A DNA stretch of 64,000 bases from Hymenobacter taeanensis (GTDB lineage Bacteria; Bacteroidota; Bacteroidia; Cytophagales; Hymenobacteraceae), in NCBI RefSeq assembly GCF_013137895.1, contig NZ_CP053538.1:2883001-2947000 (forward strand), in the 5' to 3' direction. Shown here piece by piece: positions 41,179 through 50,187 of the stretch (the stretch's first letter is position 1; each line of letters starts with the position of its first letter). The position numbers were made by a program, and so were the translations under genes. The notes beneath the pieces are model-generated. The model was not told the origin of the DNA and made no database searches. It was given only the letters and a program-made list of their open reading frames with translations.

Positions 41179-42174
41179 ATGCGCACCTACAATTGGGCCA
41201 TTATGGGCCTCGGCCAAATAGCCCACAAGTTTGCTGAAAGCCTGACCCTGTTGCCCAATGCCCGGCTCCACGCCGTTGCCTCGCGCACTGGGGCCAAGGC
41301 CGAGGAGTTTGCTGCTCAATATGGAGTACCTCACGCCGTTGGGAGCTATGAGGAGTTACTGACCGTACCCGACGTAGATGTGGTATACATTGCTACGCCG
41401 CATACTGAACACTACGCTAACACGCTACTGTGCCTGCGGGCGGGACTGCCAGTGCTCTGCGAGAAGCCGTTTGCCGTGAACACCGTGCAAGCCCAGGAGA
41501 TGAGGCGCGTGGCAGAAGAGAAGGGCGTATTCCTGATGGAGGCCTTCTGGACGCGCTTCTTCCCGGCTATCCATAAGGCCCTGGAAGTGGTAGCCTCGGG
41601 CACCATTGGGGAGGTGAAGCACCTGGCGGCCGACTTTGGCTTTGTGGCGCCGTACAACCCGGAGGGCCGGCTGTTTAACCCCGTACTGGCGGGCGGCTCC
41701 TTGCTGGATATTGGGGTATACCCGCTGTTTATCAGCAAGCTTTTCCTCGGAGAACCTCAGGCAATACGCGCGGTTGCCACCCTCGCCGATACTGGGGTAG
41801 ATGTAAATTGTGCTATGGCACTGGCCTACGCGAGCGGTGCCACGGCTAGCCTGTTCTCTACCATAGCTGCTCAAACAGATAATCAGTGCATCCTGTACGG
41901 CACCCAAGGTCAGCTTCACCTTACCGGCCGCTTTCATGCGGCCAGCGGTATCATGCTGAAGCTCCCAAACCAGGAGCCGCAGGTAATTCCATGTGAGAAA
42001 CAGGGTTTCGGCTACCACTACGAAGCCGAGCACGTGCAACAATGCCTGACCCAGGGCCTCACCCAAAGCCCATTGCTGCCCCTGCAGTTTACCCAAGAGC
42101 TGATGCAGCAGCTCGACGCAATTCGGCAGCAGATTGGTCTTCGCTACCCAATGGAGTCAATAGGTACGGCCTAA
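41179..42174 (+). CDS. Gfo/Idh/MocA family oxidoreductase
   Basis: A 331-residue NAD(P)-dependent dehydrogenase, probably for a sugar or dihydrodiol. N-terminal Rossmann fold with MGLGQIAHKFAESL (GxGxxA, about 10-15), then ATPHTEHY and the catalytic-lysine motif CEKPFAVN (94-101). The C-terminal domain holds GGSLLDIGVYPL, the usual GG-x-LxDxGxY block. The set is closest to the dimeric dihydrodiol dehydrogenase-like group. Monocistronic. Confidence 0.9.
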   Translation: MRTYNWAIMGLGQIAHKFAESLTLLPNARLHAVASRTGAKAEEFAAQYGVPHAVGSYEELLTVPDVDVVYIATPHTEHYANTLLCLRAGLPVLCEKPFAVNTVQAQEMRRVAEEKGVFLMEAFWTRFFPAIHKALEVVASGTIGEVKHLAADFGFVAPYNPEGRLFNPVLAGGSLLDIGVYPLFISKLFLGEPQAIRAVATLADTGVDVNCAMALAYASGATASLFSTIAAQTDNQCILYGTQGQLHLTGRFHAASGIMLKLPNQEPQVIPCEKQGFGYHYEAEHVQQCLTQGLTQSPLLPLQFTQELMQQLDAIRQQIGLRYPMESIGTA

Positions 42175-42178
42175 AAAG

Positions 42179-42214
42179 CCATCAGGGGCCACAGCTTACT
42201 GTGGCCCCTGATGG
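42179..42214. terminator. 16-bp bidirectional terminator
   Basis: CCATCAGGGGCCACAG (42179-42194) and its exact complement (42199-42214) with a 4-base loop, between convergent genes. Confidence 0.85.
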
Positions 42215-42251
42215 GTATAGGTAAAAAACGGAAACTAGCAAGGAGCCCGTG

Positions 42252-44093
42252 CTACTTTGCCTTGCTGCCTAGCCAGGCCTCTCTGAATTTCTTTTGGGCT
42301 TTGGTTAGTGGCTTTTTCGCTTGCTCATAGGTTACTACTTCCAGCGCGGGGTCTTCCACCAGGGTTACGGGCACCGTGCGGATGCCGTCACGGGCCCGTA
42401 CTTCTACCTGCACCACGTCGCCGGGCTTGTGGGCCGCCAGGCGCTTCTGCATCTCCTTGGCATTGGTAGGCTTCTGCCCCTCAAACTTCAGCAGCACGTC
42501 TTCGCGGTCTAGGCCAGCGGTATAGAGAGGGCTGCCAACGGAGGTGGTACCGAGAGTAGCCGAGCTGTCGGCGTTGAACTGCAGCCGCGCCGCCAGGCTG
42601 GCTTGTCCGGCTCGGGCCGGGCGCACGAGCATACCAGCGGGGGCCAGCAGCTCCTCGTATTTAGGAAGCTCATGCCCGTAAATATGCTGCCGGAAAAACT
42701 GCCCGGCAAAGGCCGTATCCTTGGCTACCTGGCCTAGCACGCGCTGCAAGTCCTGCAGGGTGTAAGGCTTTTCGGGGGCGTAGTTGCTCTGGAACTGGCC
42801 CTGCTGCTGCCATAGCGTGCGCATGTACGTGTCAAGGTCGGTCTTGTAGCGCTGGCGCAGCTCTAAGTCCAGGGCCAGGGCGTTGGCGCCGCCAATGTAA
42901 TAGTAGCTCAGGTAGGTATTAGAGCGGTTGTTGGGGTCGATGGCTGCGGCAGCATCCACGAACGGGGCCTGCTGGCTCATATACACCGGCGAGTAGCGCT
43001 TCGCCCCCGGCGACAACAGCATAGCACCCACCAGGCCACTAAGGGCCTCCTGGCAATACTGCTCATCGGTGTAAATGCCAGCGCGGCGTAGCAGCAGCTC
43101 GCCGTAGTACTGCGTGAAGCCCTCGGCAAACCAGAGGCCACTGCTCATGTTGGCGCGCTCAAAATCAAACGGCTCCAGGTCTTTGGGCCTGATGCGCTCC
43201 ACGTTCCAGCTATGGAAAAACTCGTGAGAAACGGTGCCCAGGTTATCAAGAGCGCCGGAGCCGCGCAAGGGGCGGTTGCTGGTGAGGCTGGTGGAGTTGC
43301 GGTGTTCCATACCATCACCGCTGGTCTGAGGCAGGTAATTAGCTACGAAGGTGTAACGGCCAAAATCGTAGTCGGGCAGACCGCCAAAAACCGCCGCCGC
43401 CTCTTTCACTACTTTCTTGGTTTGGTTGGCGAAGGCATCCAGCTCAGCTGCGGTGCCATCATGCAGCACCTGCATTTCAATGGTTTTGCCTTGCTCCTGC
43501 CAGCTGCGCACCTGCTGGGGGCCCAGCGACGTAGGCGAGTCCATGAGATACTGCATATGCGGGGCAAAGTAGGTACCTTTAACCGCATCGGGCCGCAGCT
43601 GCGAGGCCACCGTCCAGCCCTGGGGTAGCTCAAACTTTACTTCTGCCGGGCGCTGCTCCAGGTCCCGGGCGAAGGCCAGCGTAGCGGGCATGTTCAGGTG
43701 GGCATGGCGCGAGTCAATGCCGGCATAGGTGCCATCGGTACGGTCGCCGAACAGGGTGTAGGTGAACCGCACAGTACCATCGTGGCCGGTTACATTCCAG
43801 CCGTAGGGGTCAGGCTTATCTACACTCAGAGTCTTTCCTTTTGAGTCAGTGGCCTGCACATCATACACGTTCTTGGCAAACTCATGCAGGGCGTAGCGGC
43901 CGGGCGAGGAGCGCGCCATGCGTACCTGCAACGGGCCGGCGGGCACATCGGTAAACGTAACCGTTACGCGGGCCTCGTGGTGCACGGCATTGGGGAAGGC
44001 CACGGAGTATTGCACGGGAGCCTGGGCAGCGGCCGGGCGGCCGAAAGCCAGCGGTAGGCCTAGCAAGAGCAGGGCAGCAGTTTTCCGCATCAT
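42252..44093 (-). CDS. M61 family metallopeptidase with PDZ domain
   Basis: An exported 613-residue aminopeptidase-like enzyme (glycyl-aminopeptidase group). After the signal peptide (to AAAQ, 24) comes an N-terminal beta domain (25-180), then the peptidase domain with HEFFH at 290-294 (SHEFFHSWNVERIRP) and the third ligand E324 (GLWFAEGFTQYY). A PDZ domain follows (VGSPLYTAGLDREDVLLKFE, about 520-590). YYIGGANALALDLELR is the helix typical of the family. Likely works in the periplasm on peptides. Two adjacent ATGs are possible starts. Confidence 0.93.
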   Translation of the reverse strand: MMRKTAALLLLGLPLAFGRPAAAQAPVQYSVAFPNAVHHEARVTVTFTDVPAGPLQVRMARSSPGRYALHEFAKNVYDVQATDSKGKTLSVDKPDPYGWNVTGHDGTVRFTYTLFGDRTDGTYAGIDSRHAHLNMPATLAFARDLEQRPAEVKFELPQGWTVASQLRPDAVKGTYFAPHMQYLMDSPTSLGPQQVRSWQEQGKTIEMQVLHDGTAAELDAFANQTKKVVKEAAAVFGGLPDYDFGRYTFVANYLPQTSGDGMEHRNSTSLTSNRPLRGSGALDNLGTVSHEFFHSWNVERIRPKDLEPFDFERANMSSGLWFAEGFTQYYGELLLRRAGIYTDEQYCQEALSGLVGAMLLSPGAKRYSPVYMSQQAPFVDAAAAIDPNNRSNTYLSYYYIGGANALALDLELRQRYKTDLDTYMRTLWQQQGQFQSNYAPEKPYTLQDLQRVLGQVAKDTAFAGQFFRQHIYGHELPKYEELLAPAGMLVRPARAGQASLAARLQFNADSSATLGTTSVGSPLYTAGLDREDVLLKFEGQKPTNAKEMQKRLAAHKPGDVVQVEVRARDGIRTVPVTLVEDPALEVVTYEQAKKPLTKAQKKFREAWLGSKAK

Positions 44094-44236
44094 AGGGGAG
44101 AGGAAGAGAAGGAGAGACGAAGCGTATAGAAATGCTAACCTAAGAGGTATAGGCTAAACTGCCTAAATTCTCAGCAGATAGACCACTTCAAGCCAAACCC
44201 GAGCGCCCACCAATCAGCCACTTTGCCAATCAGGGC

Positions 44237-44449
44237 TTATAAACTCCAGGCTAGTTGCAGCTCCAGGATTTCGGCTTTAATAGTGCGCTTGATTGAGCCA
44301 GTGGTATCGAAGTAGGTGGCGTAGTACCGTGCCTCAAGTGTAGGGCTATCCTTTCGAGCTCCCGACCCGAGGGCCCAGTTGGGTTGGGCGTGGGCAACGG
44401 AGTAGGAGCTACCAATAAGCAGGATAATAAGCGTACCAGACTTGAGCAT
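44237..44449 (-). CDS. Small secreted protein of unknown function, 70 aa
   Basis: MLKSGTLIILLIGSSYSVAHAQ is a good signal peptide, leaving only 48 mature residues, basic and with YYATYFDTTGSIKR. No family recognised. It may be a true small exported protein or a remnant of a longer one. Confidence 0.5.
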   Translation of the reverse strand: MLKSGTLIILLIGSSYSVAHAQPNWALGSGARKDSPTLEARYYATYFDTTGSIKRTIKAEILELQLAWSL

Positions 44450-44509
44450 AAAGTAATAATGGAGCGAATAGGTGTGGCCAAGTTACAGGAAGCTGTCTTA
44501 CTCGCTTTA

Positions 44510-45148
44510 CTACTGCCATACCGAGGCCTCTACCATCCCGCCAAAATAACTTCCTACTGGCCTAGCCGCTAGGCCTAGCCGTTGCAGCTCCAGTTCAATT
44601 GGCGGGCGGCGGCGGGCGCTAATGCCAGTAGTCAGGCCGAAAAAGGCATACATGGCCGCCAACAGGCTACGATGCCACCAGGTTGCAGGCCGGGCAAAAT
44701 CGGCGAGGAGCCAGGGGGCCTCTGGCCTACGCGCTGCTTGTAGCCGGGCAATAAGCTGCCGTAGTCGAGCCGGCTCAAATAAGTCGAGCAGAAAGAAAGT
44801 TACCACCGCATCAAACTGCTCTCTGGGGCGCAATGCGTCTTCAGTACCTAACCTAAACTCAACCTGGGCCAGCTTGGTAGGCCAGTGCTGGCGCAAAAAC
44901 TCCTGGCTGCGGCGCAGCATTTGCGGGGAGGCCTCCAGGTAAAGCACCTTAGCCGCCGGGCGCTGGCGTAATGCCTCGCCCAGTACCCAGCCGGTGCCTC
45001 CGCCAATGATTAAAATGTAGGGTGCTCCCGTTGGCAAGGCCGTAAGGGCAGCCAGCTGCGCCTGCTGCAACGCCCGGCCATACACCAACCGCGCCAGCGG
45101 ATCATAAACGGCCGCTACATAGTCAAAGCCAGAGTCGGGGAGGGACAT
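44510..45148 (-). CDS. Class I SAM-dependent methyltransferase
   Basis: 212 residues. Motif I ILIIGGGTGWVLGEAL (about 45-60), an acidic end of strand 2 (VLYLEASPQML), post-I and motif II (FDAVVTFFLLDLFE) all fit a Rossmann-fold methyltransferase. The N-terminus FDYVAAVYDPLARLVYG recalls UbiE/phospholipid methyltransferases. The acceptor is not known. Divergent from the PAP2 gene at 45258 by 109 bp. Confidence 0.85.
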   Translation of the reverse strand: MSLPDSGFDYVAAVYDPLARLVYGRALQQAQLAALTALPTGAPYILIIGGGTGWVLGEALRQRPAAKVLYLEASPQMLRRSQEFLRQHWPTKLAQVEFRLGTEDALRPREQFDAVVTFFLLDLFEPARLRQLIARLQAARRPEAPWLLADFARPATWWHRSLLAAMYAFFGLTTGISARRRPPIELELQRLGLAARPVGSYFGGMVEASVWQ

Positions 45149-45257
45149 AGGGGGGAGGCAGCGGCTCTTGGTCTACGTGATTCGGCCGTTGCGCCCCGAA
45201 ATGTCGTAAGAACCACGACAACCGACTCCGCTGGGCCAAGTTTATTGCTGCTTTTCT

Positions 45258-45974
45258 ATGACCAAATCAATTCGCCAACTGCTGGCTGGTGTCACGCTGT
45301 TCGTTACTGAGTTTGCCATAACGCTATTACTGGGTACGGTGGGTGTAGTAATTTTTCTGGCCTTGAGCCGGGAGGTGTTTGATCAGGATGCTGCTACGTT
45401 TGACGCGGCCGCTTTCCGCTGGACGCGCCAGCTCTTCGGGCCTGAGCGGCAGCAGTGGGTGCAGGGTATTACCTTTCTGGCCTCGCGAAACTTCATCACG
45501 GGTATGGGCCTGCTGCTAGTGGCCTGGCTGCTGCTGGTACGGCGACACCGGTGGTACTCCTTGCTGGTGCCGGTAGTTGCGCTGGGCAGCATCACGCTCA
45601 ACCTGGTCCTGAAGCAGTTCTACCACCGGCCGCGCCCCTTACTGCCGTTGGTTTCAGCAAGTGGCCTGAGCTTTCCCAGCGGGCACGCCATGATATCAGC
45701 CTCCTTCTATGGCCTGATGGTGTATCTGGTGCAAGCGCATGTGCGGCACCCGGCGCTCCGCTGGGGCCTCACTACGGCTCTGGTGGCACTCATTATTCTG
45801 ATTGGACTCACGCGGGTGTACCTGCGCGTACACTATGCCACTGATGTGCTGGCCGGCTTCACGGCGGGCTTAGTGTGGCTGGTAGTGGCTATTCCGCTTC
45901 TGCAGCAACTGGAAGTTGCGGCAAAAAAACGCTTCGGCAAACAAGTGCAATCACCTGAAAAACAGCCTATATAG
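45258..45974 (+). CDS. PAP2 family membrane phosphatase (copy 1)
   Basis: 238 residues, about six helices. The three PAP2 motifs are present: KQFYHRPRP (119-127), PSGH (140-143) and TRVYLRVHYATD with R186, H192 and D196. Such enzymes remove phosphate from lipids such as phosphatidic acid, phosphatidylglycerophosphate or undecaprenyl diphosphate. A second, clearly related copy lies 330 bp downstream, past a tRNA gene. The tail is basic (AAKKRFGKQ). Confidence 0.92.
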   Translation: MTKSIRQLLAGVTLFVTEFAITLLLGTVGVVIFLALSREVFDQDAATFDAAAFRWTRQLFGPERQQWVQGITFLASRNFITGMGLLLVAWLLLVRRHRWYSLLVPVVALGSITLNLVLKQFYHRPRPLLPLVSASGLSFPSGHAMISASFYGLMVYLVQAHVRHPALRWGLTTALVALIILIGLTRVYLRVHYATDVLAGFTAGLVWLVVAIPLLQQLEVAAKKRFGKQVQSPEKQPI

Positions 45975-46027
45975 CCCGTAAAGCAAATTTTTGTGATTAA
46001 GTTTTTATTGTTTTTTGGGCTGAAAGC

Positions 46028-46059
46028 TTGACATACGTCGAAAAAGCCTTCTATCTTTG
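46028..46059 (+). promoter_or_regulatory. Promoter of tRNA-Leu
   Basis: TTGACA at 46028, a 21-base spacer from the TTG and TATCTTTG at 46052-46059, an exact TAnnTTTG. Transcription would start some 44 bp before the tRNA. Confidence 0.75.
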
Positions 46060-46109
46060 CAGCATCAAATGACACTCCAGAAGGGAAATTGTCAGTTGAA
46101 CATCAGAAT

Positions 46110-46191
46110 GCGCTTGTGGCGAAATTGGTAGACGCGCTGTCTTCAGGCGGCAGTTCCGAAAGGTGTGAGAGTTCGAGTCTCTCCGAGCGCA
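46110..46191 (+). tRNA. tRNA-Leu (anticodon CAG)
   Basis: GCGCTTG pairs with CGAGCGC to form the acceptor stem; D-arm GTGGCGAAATTGGTAGACGC; anticodon stem CTGTC/GGCAG with loop TTCAGGC and anticodon CAG at 46144-46146; a long class II variable arm (TTCCGAAAGGTGT); T-arm GAGAG-TTCGAGT-CTCTC. Discriminator A at 46191; CCA is not encoded. It decodes CUG. An open reading frame across it is not real. Confidence 0.95.
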
Positions 46192-46193
46192 CG

Positions 46194-46225
46194 AAAGCCG
46201 GTCCAGAAATGGGCTGGCTTTTTTG
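46194..46225 (+). terminator. Terminator of tRNA-Leu
   Basis: AAAGCCGGTCC (46194-46204) pairs with GGGCTGGCTTT (46211-46221) with two G-T wobbles, followed by Ts. Confidence 0.8.
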
Positions 46226-46304
46226 TTTTCTGGCGGCTGGCATCGTAGCCCACTCCAACACCCAAGGCCCGCGTTGCGTTGGATAGCGGAATAACCTTCC
46301 CGCC

Positions 46305-46979
46305 ATGAAGAGACTTACCGCCCGGCTCGCAGCCCTGTTCAGCTTTCTTACATTGGAAATAGCGCTGGTAGGAGTTGTGTTTATGGCATCAGCCCTGCTG
46401 TTCTTTTATCTTACGCGAGTAGTATTCGTGGAAAACTCCATTGACTTTGATCAGTGGGCTTTTCGGCGCGTGGATCAGCTCCGGAGCTGGTGGCCTGGCC
46501 TGACCAGTGCGGTAGAAGGGGTGACGTTCTTTGCCTCTCTGCCTTTTCTGGTAGGAGCGGGAATAGGCCTACCCTTGTTGCTCAGGAGCCAGGGCCACCA
46601 CCGCGAAGGCCTGGAGGTTTTTCTGGCAGTAGCTGGTGCTGCCTTGTTTAACCAGCTGCTGAAGGCGCATTTCCACCGAGCGCGCCCCAGCTCAGCGCTG
46701 TTCCCGCAGGCAGGCCAGAGTTTTCCAAGCGGGCACGCCATGATTGGCCTGGCCCTGTATGGCTGCCTGGCCTGGCTGCTCTGGCGCCACCGGCGCCACC
46801 CGGTGTGGGCGGCCGCGCTGCTGGCATGGGCCCTGCTAATCGGACTCACGCGGGTGTACCTGCACGTGCACTATGCTACCGATGTGCTGGCCGGCTTTGC
46901 CATTGGCCTAGTCTGGCTGATTTTACTGCGCACGGCTCTGCAGCTATGGTGGCGTGAGAAAGCAGAGGCAAAGCTTTAG
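46305..46979 (+). CDS. PAP2 family membrane phosphatase (copy 2)
   Basis: 224 residues with KAHFHRARP (120-128), PSGH (141-144) and TRVYLHVHYATD (R183, H189, D193). It shares long nucleotide runs with copy 1, for example GCGGGCACGCCATGAT and GATGTGCTGGCCGGCTT, and the same domain order, so the two come from a duplication. The N-terminal helices have diverged more. Both keep all catalytic residues and are probably active. Confidence 0.92.
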   Translation: MKRLTARLAALFSFLTLEIALVGVVFMASALLFFYLTRVVFVENSIDFDQWAFRRVDQLRSWWPGLTSAVEGVTFFASLPFLVGAGIGLPLLLRSQGHHREGLEVFLAVAGAALFNQLLKAHFHRARPSSALFPQAGQSFPSGHAMIGLALYGCLAWLLWRHRRHPVWAAALLAWALLIGLTRVYLHVHYATDVLAGFAIGLVWLILLRTALQLWWREKAEAKL

Positions 46980-46989
46980 GAGCTATCCT

Positions 46990-49317
46990 CTACAGCCGCA
47001 CCTTCACCCGTAGCGCCAATAGCCCCTTCACGCCCTGTAGCTCTTCCAGTTCCAGCTCTTCAATGCCCGGCTCCAGCAGCCCGCGGTCCTGCAGGTAGTC
47101 AATGTACTCAAGGTACTCATCGGCTTCCCGTTGCTGGGTATATACCAGGGCAATGTAGCCCGGCTGGGTTAGCCGCTCACCCGTACCCTGTACCGTGGCC
47201 TTATCAATGCGCTTTTTAATGATTTCGTAGCGGATGTTGTAAGCGCCGTCTACATCAAACTGGCGCTCATCCTGCCGGAAACGAATGTTAAGGGGCTGGC
47301 TGTGAATGAGGATAAGCTGGGTGGTTTCCAGGGGCAGCGGCAACTCGGTTTTTAGCGCGGCAGTGCGGCGGGTAATTTCTACCATGACCAGCAGTTGCCA
47401 CAGCCTCAGGTTCTTCAGGAAAACCAGATCAAAGGGCTTGTTCTCTACCAGTGAGGCACCCACGTAAATATTGTGCTCTACCCCATCGGTTTTAAAACGC
47501 TGGAAGTAGTGCGGGTACATATCCTGGGCCTTGGCTTCTTCCTCATCAAGGTAGTCGCTCACGGCATCATTCAGGCGGGTGGTGCTTTCCTCAAACTGCT
47601 TGCGCCGCTTGTACAAAATGCCCAATTCGGGGTCGATGTTGGCCCAATACTCCTCAATAACGGGCCGCAGCTCCGGGGCGTTTTGTGCCAGGTAGTTGAA
47701 GAGCGGCTCTACTTCCATCCGCAGCGACTCAAAGATGCTGACCTCATCACCGGTCAGGATGCCTTGGCGCAGGCGGCGCAGGTTCTTGCTCACGTAAAAC
47801 TTCAGCTCATCCAAAATGGGGAGCTGCTGAAACTCGGAGGCCTTTTTCAGAACCTTATTGGCCAGGGTCAAGTGCTCAATCAGGTCGCCCTGAATAGCCT
47901 CGTTGCGGGCCGTGCTGCTGCCCCGAATGTCAGAAGAGCCGTGCAGTGGGTACACTTCATGAAAGACGATGTCTTCCATCTCTGCGTTTTTGTTGCCGTC
48001 CTCAATCTTCTGCAGCAGGTTTTGGGCGGCATCCGTGAAGCGCCACTCCATGGTGGGGTGCAGGGCGGTGAACTTCTCCTTGATGATGGCCTGCACGCGG
48101 GTCTGGATTTCCTCGGCGTTGCGTTTCACGGCCACCGCAAACAGGGGCATAAACTGCGTCACGTTCTCCAGGCTGAACTCATTGAGGTCGCCCACATTGG
48201 GTGAGCCCAGCTCCAGGAGGCCTACCGTATCATCGCCATAGGGCAGCAGCGCCAAAATAGCCGAGCGGATGCCTAGGCTAAGGATCTGCTGCCGTAGGTC
48301 GTCCGGAATGTCCGCTTTTTCCACGTCTTCCAGCACCAGAGGCTGGCGGTCTTGCCAGAGCTGGCTGTAGATCTGCCGGAAGCCCGAGCTGGCGTCTTGG
48401 TTGTGCAGCTGCTTGGTTAGAAAACTGTGGTTGATTTTGCGGCCGAAGTCCACGAAGGCCTTCTTCTTTTCGTCGTAGGCCGCAATGCCCAACTGCAGAA
48501 ACGGCCGCCCAAACAATACCCGCAGCTTCTCCTGAATCTGCTCTAGCCGGTCAGAAGCCTGCAGCACGTCGCGCTCCAGCAAGTCGTACTTCAGCTCCGA
48601 GAGAATTTCCTGCTCTGTTACATCCGTAAGCTGCAGCAGGTTAAAGCCTGAGAGCTCAAAGTGCTCAGGCGGCAGCGTTTCCTGCCACACATCGGCGCGG
48701 TGCATGTTGCGGGTAAGATGATCTAACTGCTCCGGGGTCAAGGTTGGCTTTTCCCCGCGCACAATCACCTCCAGAAACGTAGAGTTGAAGTTAACGCTGT
48801 AGTGGCGGTAGAGGCCGATGCTGTAGTCGGGAACCGTGAAAATGATGGCCCCCTGCATGGGGATGTGCACCCCGTATGCCTTCTCCAGAATAAGCTGGTA
48901 GGCCATGCGGGTAGTATACACCTCCAGGGTGTGCATATCAATATTAAGCGGCTGCTTAATAGTTTGGCCCGCATTGAGGAGCACTTCCTCGAAGCGAGGA
49001 GTATAGTAGAAGCTGTGGCGTTGAAAGGGCAGTATGGCGCCGCTGATATCCGTCTGGAAAGAAGAGGAGGGGAATACCGCCAGCATCAGGGTTTCCACCA
49101 GGTCGCAGTTGCATTCCAGCTGGGTTAGGTCAGTGATGGGGCCGCGGCTCCAGTCGGCCTGCGCTACCTGCTCGCCAATAAAGCGGGCCAGTTGGGCCAC
49201 CCCGGCATTAGAAGCATTCTCACGGTCTTTCCAGTACGCAATGAGGGGTTCCAGGCTAAGCGTAGTCTGGAAGGGGAATATAGCCGAGGACGGGCGGGCA
49301 ACAGGTTCTTTTAGCAT
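46990..49317 (-). CDS. Large GAF-domain protein
   Basis: A 775-residue cytosolic protein typical of Cytophagales. The N-terminal 260 residues have no named domain. A GAF-like segment covers about 290-430 (LQLGIAAYDEKKKAFVDFGR to SAILALLPYGDDTVGLLELG). The rest is helical, with TMEWRFTDAAQNLLQKIEDG, and a C-terminal soluble part. No kinase, cyclase or DNA-binding part is seen, so it may be a ligand sensor that acts through a partner. The start at 49317 (MLKEPV) is preferred over a longer in-frame option 13 codons up. Confidence 0.8.
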   Translation of the reverse strand: MLKEPVARPSSAIFPFQTTLSLEPLIAYWKDRENASNAGVAQLARFIGEQVAQADWSRGPITDLTQLECNCDLVETLMLAVFPSSSFQTDISGAILPFQRHSFYYTPRFEEVLLNAGQTIKQPLNIDMHTLEVYTTRMAYQLILEKAYGVHIPMQGAIIFTVPDYSIGLYRHYSVNFNSTFLEVIVRGEKPTLTPEQLDHLTRNMHRADVWQETLPPEHFELSGFNLLQLTDVTEQEILSELKYDLLERDVLQASDRLEQIQEKLRVLFGRPFLQLGIAAYDEKKKAFVDFGRKINHSFLTKQLHNQDASSGFRQIYSQLWQDRQPLVLEDVEKADIPDDLRQQILSLGIRSAILALLPYGDDTVGLLELGSPNVGDLNEFSLENVTQFMPLFAVAVKRNAEEIQTRVQAIIKEKFTALHPTMEWRFTDAAQNLLQKIEDGNKNAEMEDIVFHEVYPLHGSSDIRGSSTARNEAIQGDLIEHLTLANKVLKKASEFQQLPILDELKFYVSKNLRRLRQGILTGDEVSIFESLRMEVEPLFNYLAQNAPELRPVIEEYWANIDPELGILYKRRKQFEESTTRLNDAVSDYLDEEEAKAQDMYPHYFQRFKTDGVEHNIYVGASLVENKPFDLVFLKNLRLWQLLVMVEITRRTAALKTELPLPLETTQLILIHSQPLNIRFRQDERQFDVDGAYNIRYEIIKKRIDKATVQGTGERLTQPGYIALVYTQQREADEYLEYIDYLQDRGLLEPGIEELELEELQGVKGLLALRVKVRL

Positions 49318-49443
49318 ACAGCCAGAGAGCAGAATCTCCCAGATAGCCAGCAACAAATAGCGTTACCAACCGGAGATATAATGTATACGCGTTGCAGGCC
49401 CCCCGTGTTGAAGCAACTAGTGCAGCTTGCAAGCCACATGGCT

Positions 49444-49998
49444 CTACCGCTTTACCACAAATGGAACGGGCTGCTTAGGATCTGCCGGGTTAGTAGCATC
49501 AAAGGGAGTAGCCAGCCCTTTAATATACAACACCCGTTTGGTGTTCTCATAGCATGTGCAGCAGCCATCGGCTTTGAATTCGCCGGCCAGATCCACCCGC
49601 TCCACCACCACCGAGTCAGTTGGCACCTTCGGCTTCTTGCTATCAACCAGATAAAGCTTGTAGCTGTACTGGCTGACTTTTCGATTGTTGGTAGCCACAA
49701 AAGGGCTGGTGTTATTGATGATTATGGGCTGCTGGCGCACTTGCTGTAGCGTGCGAACTATTGCAACGGTATCGCGCACGGGCCGCTTGGCAGTGTCAGC
49801 CAGCACACGCCGCACCACGTACACGGTATCTAGGTCTGCTACCTTAAAAGGGCGAGTGCTGGCAGTGGTAGTATCAAATTTAAGCGCAAAGGAATCTGCA
49901 TTGGCATCGTTGCAGTCGCAGGCAACAGAGCCACAGCAGGCCGCAACAAGCGCAGCAGTGGATAAGAGCAAAAACCAGGTAAAGAAGGAGCGCAGCAT
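49444..49998 (-). CDS. Lipoprotein of unknown function, 184 aa
   Basis: Signal LLLSTAALVAACCG with the lipobox Cys near 21, then a cysteine-rich start (CCGSVACDCND). The body has short beta strands (DTVYVVRRVLAD, SYKLYLVDSKK) and another Cys group (DGCCTCYEN) near 145. No family recognised. Start chosen at the ATG at 49998 for the signal. Confidence 0.72.
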   Translation of the reverse strand: MLRSFFTWFLLLSTAALVAACCGSVACDCNDANADSFALKFDTTTASTRPFKVADLDTVYVVRRVLADTAKRPVRDTVAIVRTLQQVRQQPIIINNTSPFVATNNRKVSQYSYKLYLVDSKKPKVPTDSVVVERVDLAGEFKADGCCTCYENTKRVLYIKGLATPFDATNPADPKQPVPFVVKR

Positions 49999-50064
49999 AG
50001 GGGCGTAAAGATAGGGGTACGCCGGCACCCGGCCCACGCTAGGCCAGTCTGGCAGTACCCCACG

Positions 50065-50093
50065 AAAAAGCCAGCCCAATTTTGGGCTGGCTT
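50065..50093 (-). terminator. Terminator of the second T9SS cargo gene
   Basis: AAGCCAGCCCA (50068-50078) pairs perfectly with TGGGCTGGCTT (50082-50092); the minus strand continues with Ts. Confidence 0.85.
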
Positions 50094-50187
50094 ACAAACG
50101 TAACTGGTGGCTTAGATATTGGGTCTGATGCCCCCGCTAGCTAGGCTACCTGCCGGGCGCAGAAGTGGCCTAGGAATAACCACGTGG

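Noticed and set aside
46089..46286. Open reading frame of 65 codons across the tRNA-Leu gene
   Set aside because: It runs straight through a complete tRNA with acceptor, anticodon, variable and T arms, so the frame is chance.
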